Positions 24,501 to 36,000 of a DNA stretch of 64,000 bases are shown in pieces. Each line of letters begins with the position of its first letter. The stretch's first letter is position 1. The notes below the pieces were generated by a model. That model made no database searches. It saw nothing but the letters and a program-made list of their open reading frames with translations, and had not been told where the DNA came from. Source of the stretch: Saxidomus purpurata (lineage: Eukaryota > Mollusca > Bivalvia > Venerida > Veneridae); NCBI GenBank assembly GCA_022818135.1, contig JAFMSR010000017.1:2163367-2227366 (forward strand). Direction: 5' to 3'. Position numbers and translations under genes: made by a program.

Positions 24501-27500
24501 TGACACTGTCGTCGCATGTTCCTGGCCATTGTTCCTTTACACAATCTGTGGTTTTCTTCCCCCAGCTGAACACATGGTCTGAAAAACAATTAAAAACTTG
24601 TTTCTACAGTGCAAATTTATGCATACTACAAACAAACAAGTAATTGGTATCTGTTCTTGTGGCTTTGTGAAAATTCAACTTTAATTTAAATCATTTATAA
24701 CAAGACATTGTAATTTGTTGTATCATAAGCACTTGATATTGGTATACAGTAAGTCAGTACCAAATATTCAGAATAACTGTAGATATCAATTAACATCTAA
24801 GAATCCAGTTAACACTGCCGAGTCCATTATTGTGTTAGATTATGCACAGTGAAATGAGGCAACTATTTTGTAACTAATGAAAAATTGTAGTTATCAATAT
24901 TTACACTTAAAATAAGGTGATGTACATACCTCTTAATACTACAAGCCTGTCCTGGTCCAAGACTGGTTTGGTTTCATCTCCAGATTTTGGCCTACCAGTA
25001 TTCCAGCCATTCCTGCATGGTGAAAATTAACCTGGTCTGAAGAAAATGATACATGAGGTTAAGAGAATTCCAACTGGGAGTGAAAATGTCATCAAGTTTA
25101 CTGGCAATTAAGAGTTTCATATTATCTTAAAGATTCTGGGTTTTGTTTATTATCTAAGTTACTAAAACAATGTCTATGTATTTATTTAAATTGCAATATT
25201 ACAATGTATTATATTATATCTCTATCATGTTTATAAGGTTCTATTTAATGAAAACATTTTACTTAAAAGCTTCAATAATTGCTACTCTAGAAAATATTTG
25301 TTATACATGAATCAAATATTCAAAATGTATACCTCTACTGCACAGCCACTCCTGTTTGCATAAGCTGATTTTTCAAATCCTCAGTTCACACAAGTGATTT
25401 AAACCATCATTTTATATTCAGATTAATAATTATTTTTATACAAATGATACTGTCCTGTTCAGCACAAAGTTCACAAAAGTATTCCTTCAACTGTAAATAT
25501 TTCTTACAAACACTTGTTCAAACACTCTCTAACATTCAAATCAACAAATCAAAATGACTGCTTCCTGTAGAGATCTGGCTGACCTGTAAACTGATACTGA
25601 GGTTCCAGGTGGTGTTTGTAAAGAATGATGTTGAGTGTTATCTTTGCATGCTATCTATTTTTATGATCAAGTTCCCTGAATGACCCCACAGAGATTAATT
25701 ACATTGCTGTTGAATGTAAAGGTCAGTTACAGTACTTGATCAGTTGATAATAAAACAAATGGAAAAAGAATTGACATACAGACACACAATTATGTGTTCA
25801 TGCTTTCCCTCTCTATTATAGTTTCAAGTAATTTATTTAGTAACAACAGGTAAATTCATGAAATTAGAACAATAGGCATAATTTTAAACAACTGCATGTA
25901 CATGCACATTAAGACTCTCAAACTAAGTATGAAAATCCCTACTAAATATAGCACAAAGTACTTAGGTTAATATAATGATTGATAATATAAACAGAAAAGA
26001 TTTTGGCAGTACAAAATTTTACAAATATTATACTGAAGCATTGTCATGTTATATATAGCATTTTAAGATTTCACTCTGATTTAATGTAAGTTTTGAAATT
26101 GTTAATAGACAAAGCTATGAACACAGACCAGTCTCTGGGAAGAAGCTCAAGTGATCTCTGTTGATAGGTGGTCTTTATTCACAGGATATAAGACAGTGTC
26201 TACATTATATTGAATAGTGCATGGTTTTCCTCCAACTGATCTTTAATTGCAGGGCGGTCTTTATTTGGAGGTGGTCTTTAACACAGGTTTAAATGTACAA
26301 CTAAGTCCACAACAAAGCGAAATTCCAAAATTTAATTAGGATAAACAGAACAGGAAAAATTATAAATTTAATTTAATAGCAGTCTCATATTTAAAATTTA
26401 ACAATGAAAAAATCAATTTGATTATCTTATTCGGGCATATATCTTATTGCATTGTACATACACACAGACCTGATATTTTTTATTTTTATGTAATATTTGG
26501 CTTAAAGAATGAAACTCAACAAAACTGCTTTTTGTCTGAAATTTCTAGGTCAAAATATAGTCTAAGTGTTTTCCATCGTTTGCCACTCTGCAAAATTTCT
26601 AAGTCCAGCGATTTAGCTTATAATTTGTACTGCATTAGAAAAAGTCTTAAGTGTTTTCCACCGTTTGCCACTCTGCAAAATTTCTAAGTCCAGAGATTTA
26701 GCTTATAATTTGTACTGCAGTCTGTGGTTTACACCGTTTTCCACTCCTTAAAAAAATTAAGTCCAAATTTACATCGATTGCCACTACTATTCCATGGCAG
26801 ATGGTGGCATTTTTTACAACGATCAATGGAAAACGGTGGCAATTTAGAAAATGCCACCGTTTTCCATGTCTTTCCATCCATTTTCATCATTTTTTTCATC
26901 AAATGCCACGGATTTCCATGTAAATTGGTGGAAAATGATGGCAATCCATGGCAGATTTACAGAAGGGTAACTGTATGTTATTAGGTAAAGGAATATCCCT
27001 TCTATTATTATCCAATTGTGAATAAAAAACCCTGTCCAATTCAATTTGATTATGTTTGGAGTCTGATTTTACAACACTTACCAATTTAGACCCCAGAGGC
27101 ATTATTTGAACGAACTTGGTAGAAGTCTACAAGACAATGCCACACACCAAATATCAAAGCTCTAAGCATCGCAGTTTCAGATAATAAGATTTTTAATGTG
27201 TTCCCTATATAAGTCTATCTAATAGCTAGTGACCCCAAGGAAGGGCATAATTTGAACACACTTAATAGTGTTCACAAGACAATGCTACACATCACATATC
27301 TTAGTTCTAAACCTTCCACTTTCAAACAAGATTTTTAAAATTTTCAGTATAAAAGCCAATTGCACTACAGTATTTGAAACATTAATGAATAAAAGTTACA
27401 CTTGAGCACAATATTCTTAACTGTAAAATACAAATGCGTCCTGTTTTTGATGTACAAATCCGTAATGTGATTTTTGTTATTTTTTTACTGTAGGTGTTAT

Positions 27501-30500
27501 CATTTTTGGGTATAATATATTTTAAGCCGAACAAAGGAATATCACTGTGTTGTAGTTTACTTGCCCAAAAAAAATGTAAAAACTAGCATCAGTCAACATT
27601 TTCATTTTTATGTTCTATTTAATTTCATTTCTTTTTTGCTCTAAAACGACTAGAAACCTTCCTGAAAAGTGCCTGTTAGGCAGAAGTTTAGCCGGTCAAG
27701 TAAATTTTTGCTGCTGTTTGATCAAATGTCATGCACTTTATGACCTTGTTGTTCGGATCGAGGCAAAAATTTCATTGGTCAGGCAAAGTTTTGTGTTGGT
27801 ATGACCAAATGTCAGGCACTGTTTAGAAAATTTTCGAGAAGACTGAGAAATTGGTCTTTTTAATTATGAAAACCTTGACCTTAGAGGTCAGGAGGTAGTT
27901 GGCCCCAAATTTATAGGTGGACTCCTTTTATTTGTTGTCAGTTATATGTGCACTTTCAGGTCATAAAAAGTTAACAACATGTGAGGTTCCTTAAAAGACT
28001 CACCAATTTATATGGGGAGTTGGAAATTTACTGCAAATAGAATCCCTCCTTGTCTGCTACATTCATATTTCAAACAATTCACTTGTAATTCACTGAAATA
28101 AAAAAGTAAAAAAGTACATCAAATAATAGAGCAGTTTTAATAATTGTAACATGCACAAAAATGACATTACAGACATCACTTTTACTAGAATTTAAGTTTA
28201 CGTAGTTATCACAAACAAGAAACATCAGTTGTTTGAATGCGTGAAATTAAATCACCTGTGCTTTTAGCCTTGTGGTGATAATTACCAGTGATTACTATGC
28301 ATCTGAACTCTTGGCTGTAATTTAATCAACAATAAAATACAGTCAGAGACATATTTATCATTTCTTCAATATGATTAACTTTAATAAAACCTCATGATAT
28401 AAACAATTAAAACACAGGTACTTTCTGACATTTCAAGAAACTAAAGTTACACATGAAGACATCTGTTATATTCCCATCAATTAGACAATTGAGGTTGGTT
28501 ATAATACTATATTTAGTAACATAAGGCCTAAAAAAATTGTTTGTTTAGGGTAACAACCCCAAACTTACTAGGTAGGGTAGATAGGGATTATTTATGTCAA
28601 AAACATTTTCTTGCAAATAGTGTTATTTCTTAAAAATGTCATAGCTTATTATAATTTTTGTTGTAACAGGGGCTTTCCTCCGTCAAATATTAATAGTTTA
28701 AGGTTAGGGTTACCTTTTCTTTCTACCTAATTTCTCTAAAATGTGTACTGCAGCACAGGTGCAAGACACACTATCATTTTTTTTTTTTGCATATACATTG
28801 TATATATATACTGGCAAGCAAGGAAAAGCCGAATGATTTTGCATGTTTTTTTCATTTATTTTAGAAATAGATGAGACAGAATAAAACCGTTGACTATTTT
28901 GCAAATCTTGGCCTTGACCTCCGTCGGGGGAGATAATTTGTGTTTACATTGGTCCGTTTTCTACTTAGTTAAAAAGATGCAAATTGTTTTGCTTAATACC
29001 CTGCACAGCCTCTGGAAGTCGGAGCTAACATCAGATGACCCTTCCGACATATTTTCTACGTGTATGCTTGGCAATATAGCCTATGATTTCCCTGCATTGA
29101 GCCTCCCTCAAACAAAGGGGAAATACTATACAATCAGTACAAATTACTTCCCTTGAATCGAAGAGTCAAATTATCCCGATATACTAGTGTACGGTTTGAA
29201 AATGTTACAAGTTATAGCATTCCAAAAGTTCCTTCTAGGCACATCTGTCTATATATTTTATTGAAGTACAAACTACGACAGTCTAAGCAAATTCAGGCAT
29301 TAGTATCTACAATATTTAATACTCCACGCTAGATCTGCTTTTATATGGTCACATGGTAAGTTCACGCGAATACTTCTAGCAACAATATTAGCATATTTCT
29401 ACGCTATGCAAACAATATGTAAATTAACATTCTTTCAGCTATTTGTCAAACTCATAATGCAAAAGCAAACACATTGGCGGGCGATTTCTGCAAGTCCAAC
29501 GTGCAATAGCTTATTTTGTATATGTATGCAATAGCTTACCTAGCCTAATTAATTTGGCGTTTCACTGTGACCCCTTCACAGATCTGATATTTTATAACTG
29601 TCACACCATTTTGTAGAAGGCGGACAGCTATTAAATGTCAACCTGTAAAATCGGTTTGCCTTCGACGTGCAAATAGTGAGACTATAGCTTACTCAGTGAA
29701 GCTAACACATAAATGGAAATAACCACAATAGCGTAAACATGTAGTCTGTACGGAAAAGAATGGCTATTGGTTGTTAGTTGGTTCCATCCAATTTTCAATA
29801 TCACAACGTTTAATTTATAACGGAAACACACCGAAAAACGGCTTACCTGCTGCATTGTTCACTCAAGTGTGTCTGTACAATTTAAAGTGTCCCTTCCATG
29901 GAAGGAACAATCAATACCTTTTTATTGGGTGTTGAAATGTATTTTAACGTGATTTTCTAATTTTTAAGAAAAATTGAAGTAATATTTACGCGCGGAAATC
30001 AGAAGTTGACAGCCGTACATGACCCCCACGTGACTTTGTTGACAACATATGTCAAGGTTGCAAGTATGCTGAAATGAAAAACCGATATCTTAGTAAATAT
30101 TTAACACTTGGACTCGTGCTTTCTGTCAGTCTCCTCCGATAGATTTTGATCAAAACTGCCTTCATACAGACTAGTTATAGAGGCATGTAACGGGAAAACT
30201 AAAAAGCCGTCAACAATTCCTTGCCATCGGCTTTTCCTTGCTTGCCAGTAATAGTCTTCTAAAAGTGTGTCTTGCACCTGTGTACTGCAGTAGACTAGAA
30301 AGTAGACTAGAAAGTTTTGAAATTTTATGTTTTAATAGATCTATATTTTGATGTTGTGGAATCACTTTTGACTCCATACTGTTTACACTGTATTGTCCAT
30401 GCTAAATGTGAAAACCAATCCACGCTGTTCTAGATAGGCTTTTACCTGATGTGTGATCTTCTCAACTTGCATATATTGCCTCTTTGGGTCAAAATATCAC

Positions 30501-31342
30501 CTAATAGACGTTTACAAATGGCGCAAGAAATTTCAAAGGGAGATAACTAAAGACAGTTCGTACAGTAGACAGTTCGTGCTCCCACTAACATAGAGACCTA
30601 AAACCGAGGACTCAGGTCCAATGTATCGGTGCTGTACACTGGACTTGTTTAAGAACTAAAGTGACAGTGTCTCTTGAACAGGACGCGTTCTGTATCTTGC
30701 ACTATGCCCAGAATGCCAGAAACCTAAAATAACTAAACTCTTATATAAGTCGATGGTCAATCATATGGATTATCCGGTACTACCGATAAAACTCTAAAAT
30801 ACATACATACGCGTCATTAAACACATAAAGGAGATGACAGACACGGTCAGTCGTAGGGCTGGATACTTGAAATCATTCCGGTATATTGCAATATATTGCC
30901 CAACACTAGTCAGTCGTCATGCACAAAACTAGATCTACTGAAGATGTAGACAATAAATTATAATGCCGCTATTTTTCACTTTCCTCGCTTACGCAGAAAA
31001 TGTTGATAGGGACAGTGGCCGACCCGACACATCAAACATGGTAGCAACTTCTACGCTAATGGCGTCTAGTCAATAGATCTAACATGATTGTAAACTAACC
31101 TAAAGCACTAACGAGAAACATTTTGATCTCTTCAAAACAGTAGAGATCTACTGCCCTACAGTCTACTGATGGTGTATAGTGTAGCCTGAGCTGCTGAGAC
31201 ACTGCCTAACTGCACCATCGGCCAAGCATAAAAATGTGCCTCACCTTTTATCTTGTCCAAAATGTCCAAGGACAAAACAATTTACACGGTACCGCTTGGA
31301 GTCTTCTTTGTCGTTTTCTTTTTCCGTTGGATAGATGTCCAT
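21562..31342 (-). CDS. Orphan four-exon gene, 141-residue protein
   Basis: Four - strand exons fit in phase: 31342-31245, 25012-24930, 22831-22776 and 21750-21562. Donors are AAAAG/GTGAGG, AGAG/GTATGT and GAAG/GTAAAA. Acceptors are ATGCAG, TTGTCAG and TTTGCAG. The start (MDIYPTEKENDKEDSKRYRV) is the first ATG after twin CRE sites. The protein is soluble, with a charged N-terminus, a Gly/Lys linker (NGWNTGRPKSGDE) and a hydrophobic, beta-like middle (RLVVLRGNVVTVFTDD). A helical C-terminal part holds KLLSSQKRLVLTTLKRV and ends in SLVDSIN. There is no signal peptide, membrane segment or motif I can name. Intron 1 spans 6.2 kb and is filled with transposable elements; intron 2 holds the GCCA/TTTCCA repeat. 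For exon 3, the phase-compatible acceptor is the second AG, because using the first AG would give a stop. The reading of four small exons into one frame makes coding likely. The function is unknown. Confidence 0.7.
22213..22525. mobile_element. PIF/Harbinger-like MITE, copy 1
   Basis: This is a 313-bp element with imperfect 30-bp terminal inverted repeats beginning GGCCTAAA and flanked by TTA on both sides (22210-22212 and 22526-22528). A 3-bp TWA target duplication is the hallmark of PIF/Harbinger. It is inserted inside an older element: the interrupted sequence resumes (TTACTGAG-like/ATATGTCCATGATAGTACC) exactly as in the intact relative near 41485. Sister copies: 46048-46366 and 28525-28600. 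Confidence 0.8.
23750..24300. repeat. GCCA/TTTCCA tandem repeat, left block
   Basis: From TACCCTTCTGTAAATCTGCC at about 23749, the sequence becomes about 131-bp tandem units (from about 23910, 24040 and 24170). The units are made of short quasi-repeats such as TTTCCATC, TTTGCCACTG and GTTTTCCACC, with CGGTGGAGTATTGAAACA in each. It lies in intron 2 of the orphan gene. Several apparent ORFs on both strands (up to 142 codons) come from the repeats. Confidence 0.8.
26160..26292. repeat. GGTGGTCTTTA dispersed repeat
   Basis: Three spaced copies of GGTGGTCTTTATT or GGCGGTCTTTATT are followed by GGTGGTCTTTAACACAGGTT. The last part is the reverse complement of 6831-6890. Confidence 0.7.
26560..26970. 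repeat. GCCA/TTTCCA repeat, right block, inverted terminus
   Basis: Two direct units of about 85 bases (TTTCCATCGTTTGCCACTCT with AAAATTTCTAAGTCCAG) are followed by a hairpin, ATGGAAAACGGTGGCA facing TGCCACCGTTTTCCAT. Then comes the terminus GGCAATCCATGGCAGATTTA, CAGAAGGGTA, which is the inverted copy of the start at 23749. It lies in intron 1 of the orphan gene. Confidence 0.8.
28525..28600. mobile_element. PIF/Harbinger-like MITE fragment, copy 3
   Basis: It starts with GGCCTAAAAAAATTG preceded by TAA and shares the GGTAGGGTAGATAGGGA-type interior with the full copies. No right end is seen, so it is truncated. Confidence 0.5.
28744..28835. repeat. Inverted repeat arm, partner at 30216-30290
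   Basis: It contains TGTACTGCAGCACAGGTGCA, AGACACACT and, after a variable T-rich/TATA spacer, TACTGGCAAGCAAGGAAAAG and CCGA. The partner at 30216-30290 is the reverse complement. The two ends may bound a 1.5-kb element or be two separate copies. Confidence 0.75.
29540..29615. repeat. Dispersed short repeat, partner at 47094-47166
   Basis: CCTAGCCTAATTAATTTGGC, GTTTCACTGTGACCCC and ATCTGATATTTTATAACTGT appear in order. The reverse complement, with few mismatches, lies at 47094-47166, 17.5 kb away. Confidence 0.75.
30588..30805 (+). repeat. 5'-truncated SINE, same family as 1871-2137
   Basis: It matches the non-tRNA body (GGTCCAATGTATCGGTGCT, CTGTATCTTGCACT, AACCTAAAATAACTAAACTC) and ends in an A-rich ACATACATAC tail. 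The tRNA-like head is missing. Confidence 0.8.
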
Positions 31343-31403
31343 CGATATTTATCTAGAGTCTACCAAGCTAAAATTATGTGTTTACAGCAAGTGCAGCTGA
31401 CAA

Positions 31404-31427
31404 TGACGTCATAGTGCACTGACGTCA
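31404..31427. promoter_or_regulatory. Two perfect CRE sites upstream of the orphan gene
   Basis: TGACGTCA occurs at 31404-31411 and again at 31420-31427, 62-85 bases upstream of the start codon at 31342 on the - strand. Perfect CREs bound by CREB/ATF factors in close pairs are typical of proximal, often TATA-less promoters. The 16-base spacing places both on similar helix faces. Confidence 0.7.
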
Positions 31428-31640
31428 TAAAATAGAACGTGCTGCCTTTCCTTTGAAATCATTCATAGGCACTTGGTTTCAAATCAATCGATTGTTTATT
31501 TCTTTCTAGTCTATTCCCGCACATTCTCGCGTAGACATACATACTAAATATCACGGACATATATCTACACGTAGATCTATATAGGTCCGTGTAAAAATGT
31601 TGATGGTGTTTAAGTACAAAGTTGCAATGTAGATCTGTCT

Positions 31641-31810
31641 AACTATGTCCATGCGGTGCATGAACATAGTTAGCTATGTTGATGCAAGTGCATGAACATA
31701 GTGACGCATGCGCAGTGGACTATGTTCCAAAATGTTTTTTGTTATCTGGACAAGTCGGTAATATAATTGAATAGCAGTTATGAGTTTAAATAATACCGTG
31801 TTTATATATG
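31641..31810. repeat. Palindrome element, inverted copy of 16491-16772
   Basis: Two palindromes (31641-31671 and 31672-31703) with the CTATGTTSATGC core are followed by the reverse complement of the 107-base module of the copy at 16491. Confidence 0.8.
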
Positions 31811-31920
31811 ATGTCCGTTTGTCAGCCATGTTTTTGTATTGTTCCCATTCTGGTAAATCCGACAGGGATACGAGATCCAGTTCCTGAAACAGCGATATAT
31901 TTTGAAATGTCGATACAAGC

Positions 31921-32470
31921 TCCAAGAGGGACACGATTGTCATATATCGCTCACATGAGTTTCACATTTAAATTAGCTTCTTGGCACCCTTCAAAATTAT
32001 ATCAAAGTCTGACCAAATACTTCTGAGACGAACATTTTCCAAGTTAAGTACATAGCCATATAGAAACTAGCCAAGTTTCCTGACTGCCGTGGTTTTGAAG
32101 GGGTCAATTTTGATCCAAGGAGTAGGCTATTACTTGAACAACCTTGAAAGATGACCACTAGACCCTGCGACATGCAGTTTATTTAGTAAGATGATTATTT
32201 TAAACGTTTTTTTTTTCATTTGGTTGCCATGGCAAGCAGAGCTCTTCATGAAAAATATCTTTAACCAACTTTGTTTGATGGCACCATAGGCAATATACCT
32301 GTGAGGTCAAAGCTTGCACACTGGTTTACAGGATGACGTTTGAAGCAAAATGCTGATGACGGACGACTTACGACAATTGACGACTGGCGACAACTGGCGG
32401 CAAATGACGACGGACGACAGACACGGAGTGATCGCAGTAACTCACCGTGAACACAACGCTCATGTGAGTT
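31921..32470. mobile_element. Non-autonomous element, AAGAGGG...ATATCGCTCAC family
   Basis: It begins CCAAGAGGGACACGATTGTC followed by ATATATCGCTCACATGAG. It ends with a GACGGACGAC-rich tract and CGCTCATGTGAGTTT, giving a CTCACATGAG terminal inverted repeat. It is related to 19982-20622. No ORF. Confidence 0.75.
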
Positions 32471-32530
32471 TAAAAGTTAAATCTTAAGAGTTGCCGCAAT
32501 ACCATATAAATAAATTCTTTCAAATATTCC

Positions 32531-32764
32531 TCAGGGAATAATAAGTATAACTTTTTTTCTATTTAAATCAACTCTTTAATTCAAATTTTCGGCAACACTG
32601 CCTTTTTCAAGAAATCTGTCTGCACTTTTACAATTTACATGTTGACCATCTTTATGACAAGCTTGTAAAAGTGCAGACAAATTTCTTGAAAAAGGCTGTG
32701 TTGCCGAAAATTTGAATTAAAGAGTTGATTTAAATAGAAAAATGTTATACTTATTATTCCCTGA
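32531..32764. repeat. Long perfect fold-back element
   Basis: Arms of about 100 bases (32531-32632 and 32664-32764) are almost exactly reverse complementary. They include CAGGGAATAATAAGTATAAC and TCTGTCTGCACTTTTACAA. The loop has 31 bases. A transcript through it would form a hairpin long enough to be a Dicer substrate. A decayed third copy of one end (GAAATAAAGAGTTGTC) follows at 32770. Confidence 0.9.
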
Positions 32765-33050
32765 GATTTGAAATAAAGAGTTGTCTTAAATAGAAAAACA
32801 TATAAATAAAGTTATGCTTTGAAAGCACATATCTTTCATTGTCTGAAATACGACAGCTTCCTTTCCAGTGACATGGTGATATATAGCTTTTGTAAACTGG
32901 TAATGCATTTGAACGGGTTTCAGAACATAAATCGAGGGTGTTGCGCTAGAGGGACTTATCACAATCCGATGGTTTGCCTAAAAGCACATCTAATGAAGTA
33001 CATGTAATAATGTTCACATTGACCTTACTAAACATGAAAAACAGAAAATT

Positions 33051-36000
33051 TTACAACTGAATAACCTTAATATCCACTTTTAGTTTACAATACTCTTCAA
33101 GCAGCTTCTGGCTTTCGGGATATGTAACGACTAGCGATTCTGGGCTTGACTCTGGGCTTGATTCTGGGGAGGAACTCAGAGTTTCACTGGAATCACTGGA
33201 GTAAGATTCATCGCTGTCGCAGCAGTCGGATGGAGTCTTGTTTCCTAGGTTACACATTTCAATCTCCATCACATCATCGTTGAATTCGTCCACGAGATTG
33301 TCTCTTTCTTCATAGTACTGAGCGAGTTCCTGCTTTGTAAGTTTCATGCCACCTAAAATAAACGGCACATAGTGAAATACAAATGTATAAAGAAACCTGC
33401 TGAAAGGGATAGCCAATGGAAGTGCTCTAGTACCAGTGATCGGGTGCTTTGTAAATAAAATGCGACTGAATGAATAAAGCAAATTGTGACTGTATAAATG
33501 CAACTCAGCAAGACATGTGAATGAATGATAATATGACTAACGGACTATACACATATGACTCTGCATGACATGTTAATGAATGATGTGTGCCTTCGCAAAA
33601 CATGGGAATGAATGATATATGACACCCGCTGTGGACACATGATATATGACTCCCGCTGTGGACACATGATATATGACTCCCGCCGTGGACACATGATATC
33701 TGACTCCCGCTGTGGACACATGATATATGATTCCTGCTGTGGACACATGATATCTGACTCCCGCTGTGGACACATGATATCTGACTCCCGCTGTGGACAC
33801 ATGACATATGACTCCCGCTGTGGACACATGATATATGACTCCCGCTGTGGACACATGATATATGACTCCCGCTGTGGACACATGATATATGACACCCGCT
33901 GTGGACACATGATATCTGACTCCCACTGTGGACACATGATATCTGACACATGAAATTGAATGAAATACGTCATGTTTTAGAAATAATCTGTAACATGTGA
34001 TTTTGTGAGGTGCAATTCCGCTACACATATGACGGATGATATACGAAACTGTTGCACATGTGACGAATGAAATGCGACACCACTGCAATTGAAGCAGACG
34101 AGGTGCAACTCCACAGCACATGTGGCGGATGAAATCCGACACGGCTGCACATTTGACAGATGAAATTCGACACGGCTGCACATGTGAGGGATGAAATGCG
34201 ACATGGCTGCAGACACAGCTGCACATGTGACGGATGAAATTCGACACAGCTGCACATGTGACGGATGAAATTCGACACGGCTGCATATGTGGCGGTTGAA
34301 ATGCGACACGGCTGCACATGTGACGGATGCAATGCGACATATCTGTACATGTGACGGATGAAATTCGACACGGTTGCACATGTGACGGATGAAATTCGCT
34401 CGGCTGCACATGTGGCGGATGCAATTTGACACGGCTGCACCTGTGGCGGATGAAATGCGACACGGCTGCACATGTGACGGATGAAATTCGCTCGGCTGCA
34501 CATGTGGCGGATGCAATTTGACACAGCTGCACCTGTGGCGGATGAAATGCGACACGGCTGCATATGTGACGGATGCAGTGCGACACAGCTGCACATGTGG
34601 CGGATGAAATTCGACACGGCTGCAATTGTGGCGGGTGAAATTTGACACGGCTGCACATGTGGCGGATGAAATTTGACACGGCTGCACATGTGGCGGATGA
34701 AATTCGACACGGCTGCACATGTGACGGATAAAATGCGACACGGTTGCATATGTGGCGGATGAAATTTGACACGGCTGCACATGTGGCGGATGAGATTCGA
34801 CACGGCTTCACCTTTGGCGGATGAAATGCGACACGGCTGCACATGGTAACGGATGCAATGCGACACAGCTGCACATGTGGCGAATGAAATTCGACAGGGC
34901 TGCACATATGGCGGATGAGATTCGACACAGCTGCACATGTGGCGTATGAGATTCGACACAGCTTCACATGTGACGGATGAGGTTCGACACGGCTGCACAT
35001 GTGGCGGATGAAATGCAACACGGCTGAACATGTGACGGGTGCAATGCGACACAGCTGCACATGTGACGGATGAGATTCGACACGGCTGCACATAGATCGG
35101 ACGAGCAGTTGCCTTGGCCCTACCATATATCTACTTGTGGTTTTGTTTATTACAATAAGCGTACATGTATACCATTGCGTTGAATTAAAATGAGCCAGTT
35201 GTTTCGGCGGTGCGTTAGATAAACAGTGGAGCTCCTTTTTTCTGTAAAATCTGTAATTAATACTAAAACAATTTGCTGTGAGACACTTCTTGGTGAATTA
35301 CACTCTGATATGTTTTCATGTAGTTAATGTAGTTCGAAGCCAGATATGGAATCCATATAAACAAATCTGGTGTTTTTGGCCCGTTTGTTTTGTTTTCCCA
35401 GTTTTCAATTTATTCCGGTTCTCCTTGAATTTCTTTGTAACAGTTTTTCCAGTTTCATTTTTTATAATAAATAAGTCCACAGAATAGTTAAAACTCAATT
35501 GTCTTATTAATTGATACTTGGAACACTTTTTTCAGCACTTCACTTTTCACTCACATAGTTCACTGTTTTTGTGTATCACTGTCTAGTGTTTACCAAGTAC
35601 AATATTTAAAAGAATTCTTCATTATTGAAGAAAACAAGAGTTTTGTTTCATTATCCGTGTTTTATAATATTCTAATGAAACGTATTTTCCTTTAAATTAT
35701 TGACTGAAAGGTACCTGCATATTTTTTTAACTTCTCTCCTTCATTTTGAATTGCTAGCATCACCAAATCATCTATTCTACGTTTTCTGTTAACACGACCA
35801 AACTTGCGTAGTAGAAAATCTTTGACATTTTCGCCGTATGCACGCGGCGTACACTGACTGTTTCCCATTTGTTCTCAGAAAGAAAAAAATGTTGCTACTT
35901 ATGTCGAACAGAATCCCATGTTTGACGTTTCTAAGAAACAACGTCATTTAACGTCGCGACGTTCCGGTTAGGCAACGCGACATATTTTGAACATCGTTTC

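Noticed and set aside
25320..25375. Candidate extra exon of the orphan gene (donor GTAGAG/GTATAC)
   Set aside because: None of its open frames fits the phase of the flanking exons. The four-exon model is continuous without it.
29830..29880. Alternative first exon (ATGCAGCAG/GTAAGC on the - strand) of the orphan gene
   Set aside because: Joining it to exon 25012 gives the wrong frame and a stop. It could only be a UTR exon.
33612..33953. 113-codon + strand ORF and 142/148-codon - strand ORFs with a 9-residue period
   Set aside because: Produced by the 27-bp satellite, open on both strands.
33573..35126. 517-codon ORF on the - strand, plus 356- and 267-codon ORFs in the other - frames
   Set aside because: All three frames are open because the 31-bp satellite unit has no stop on this strand. 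There is no start context, domain or splice evidence.
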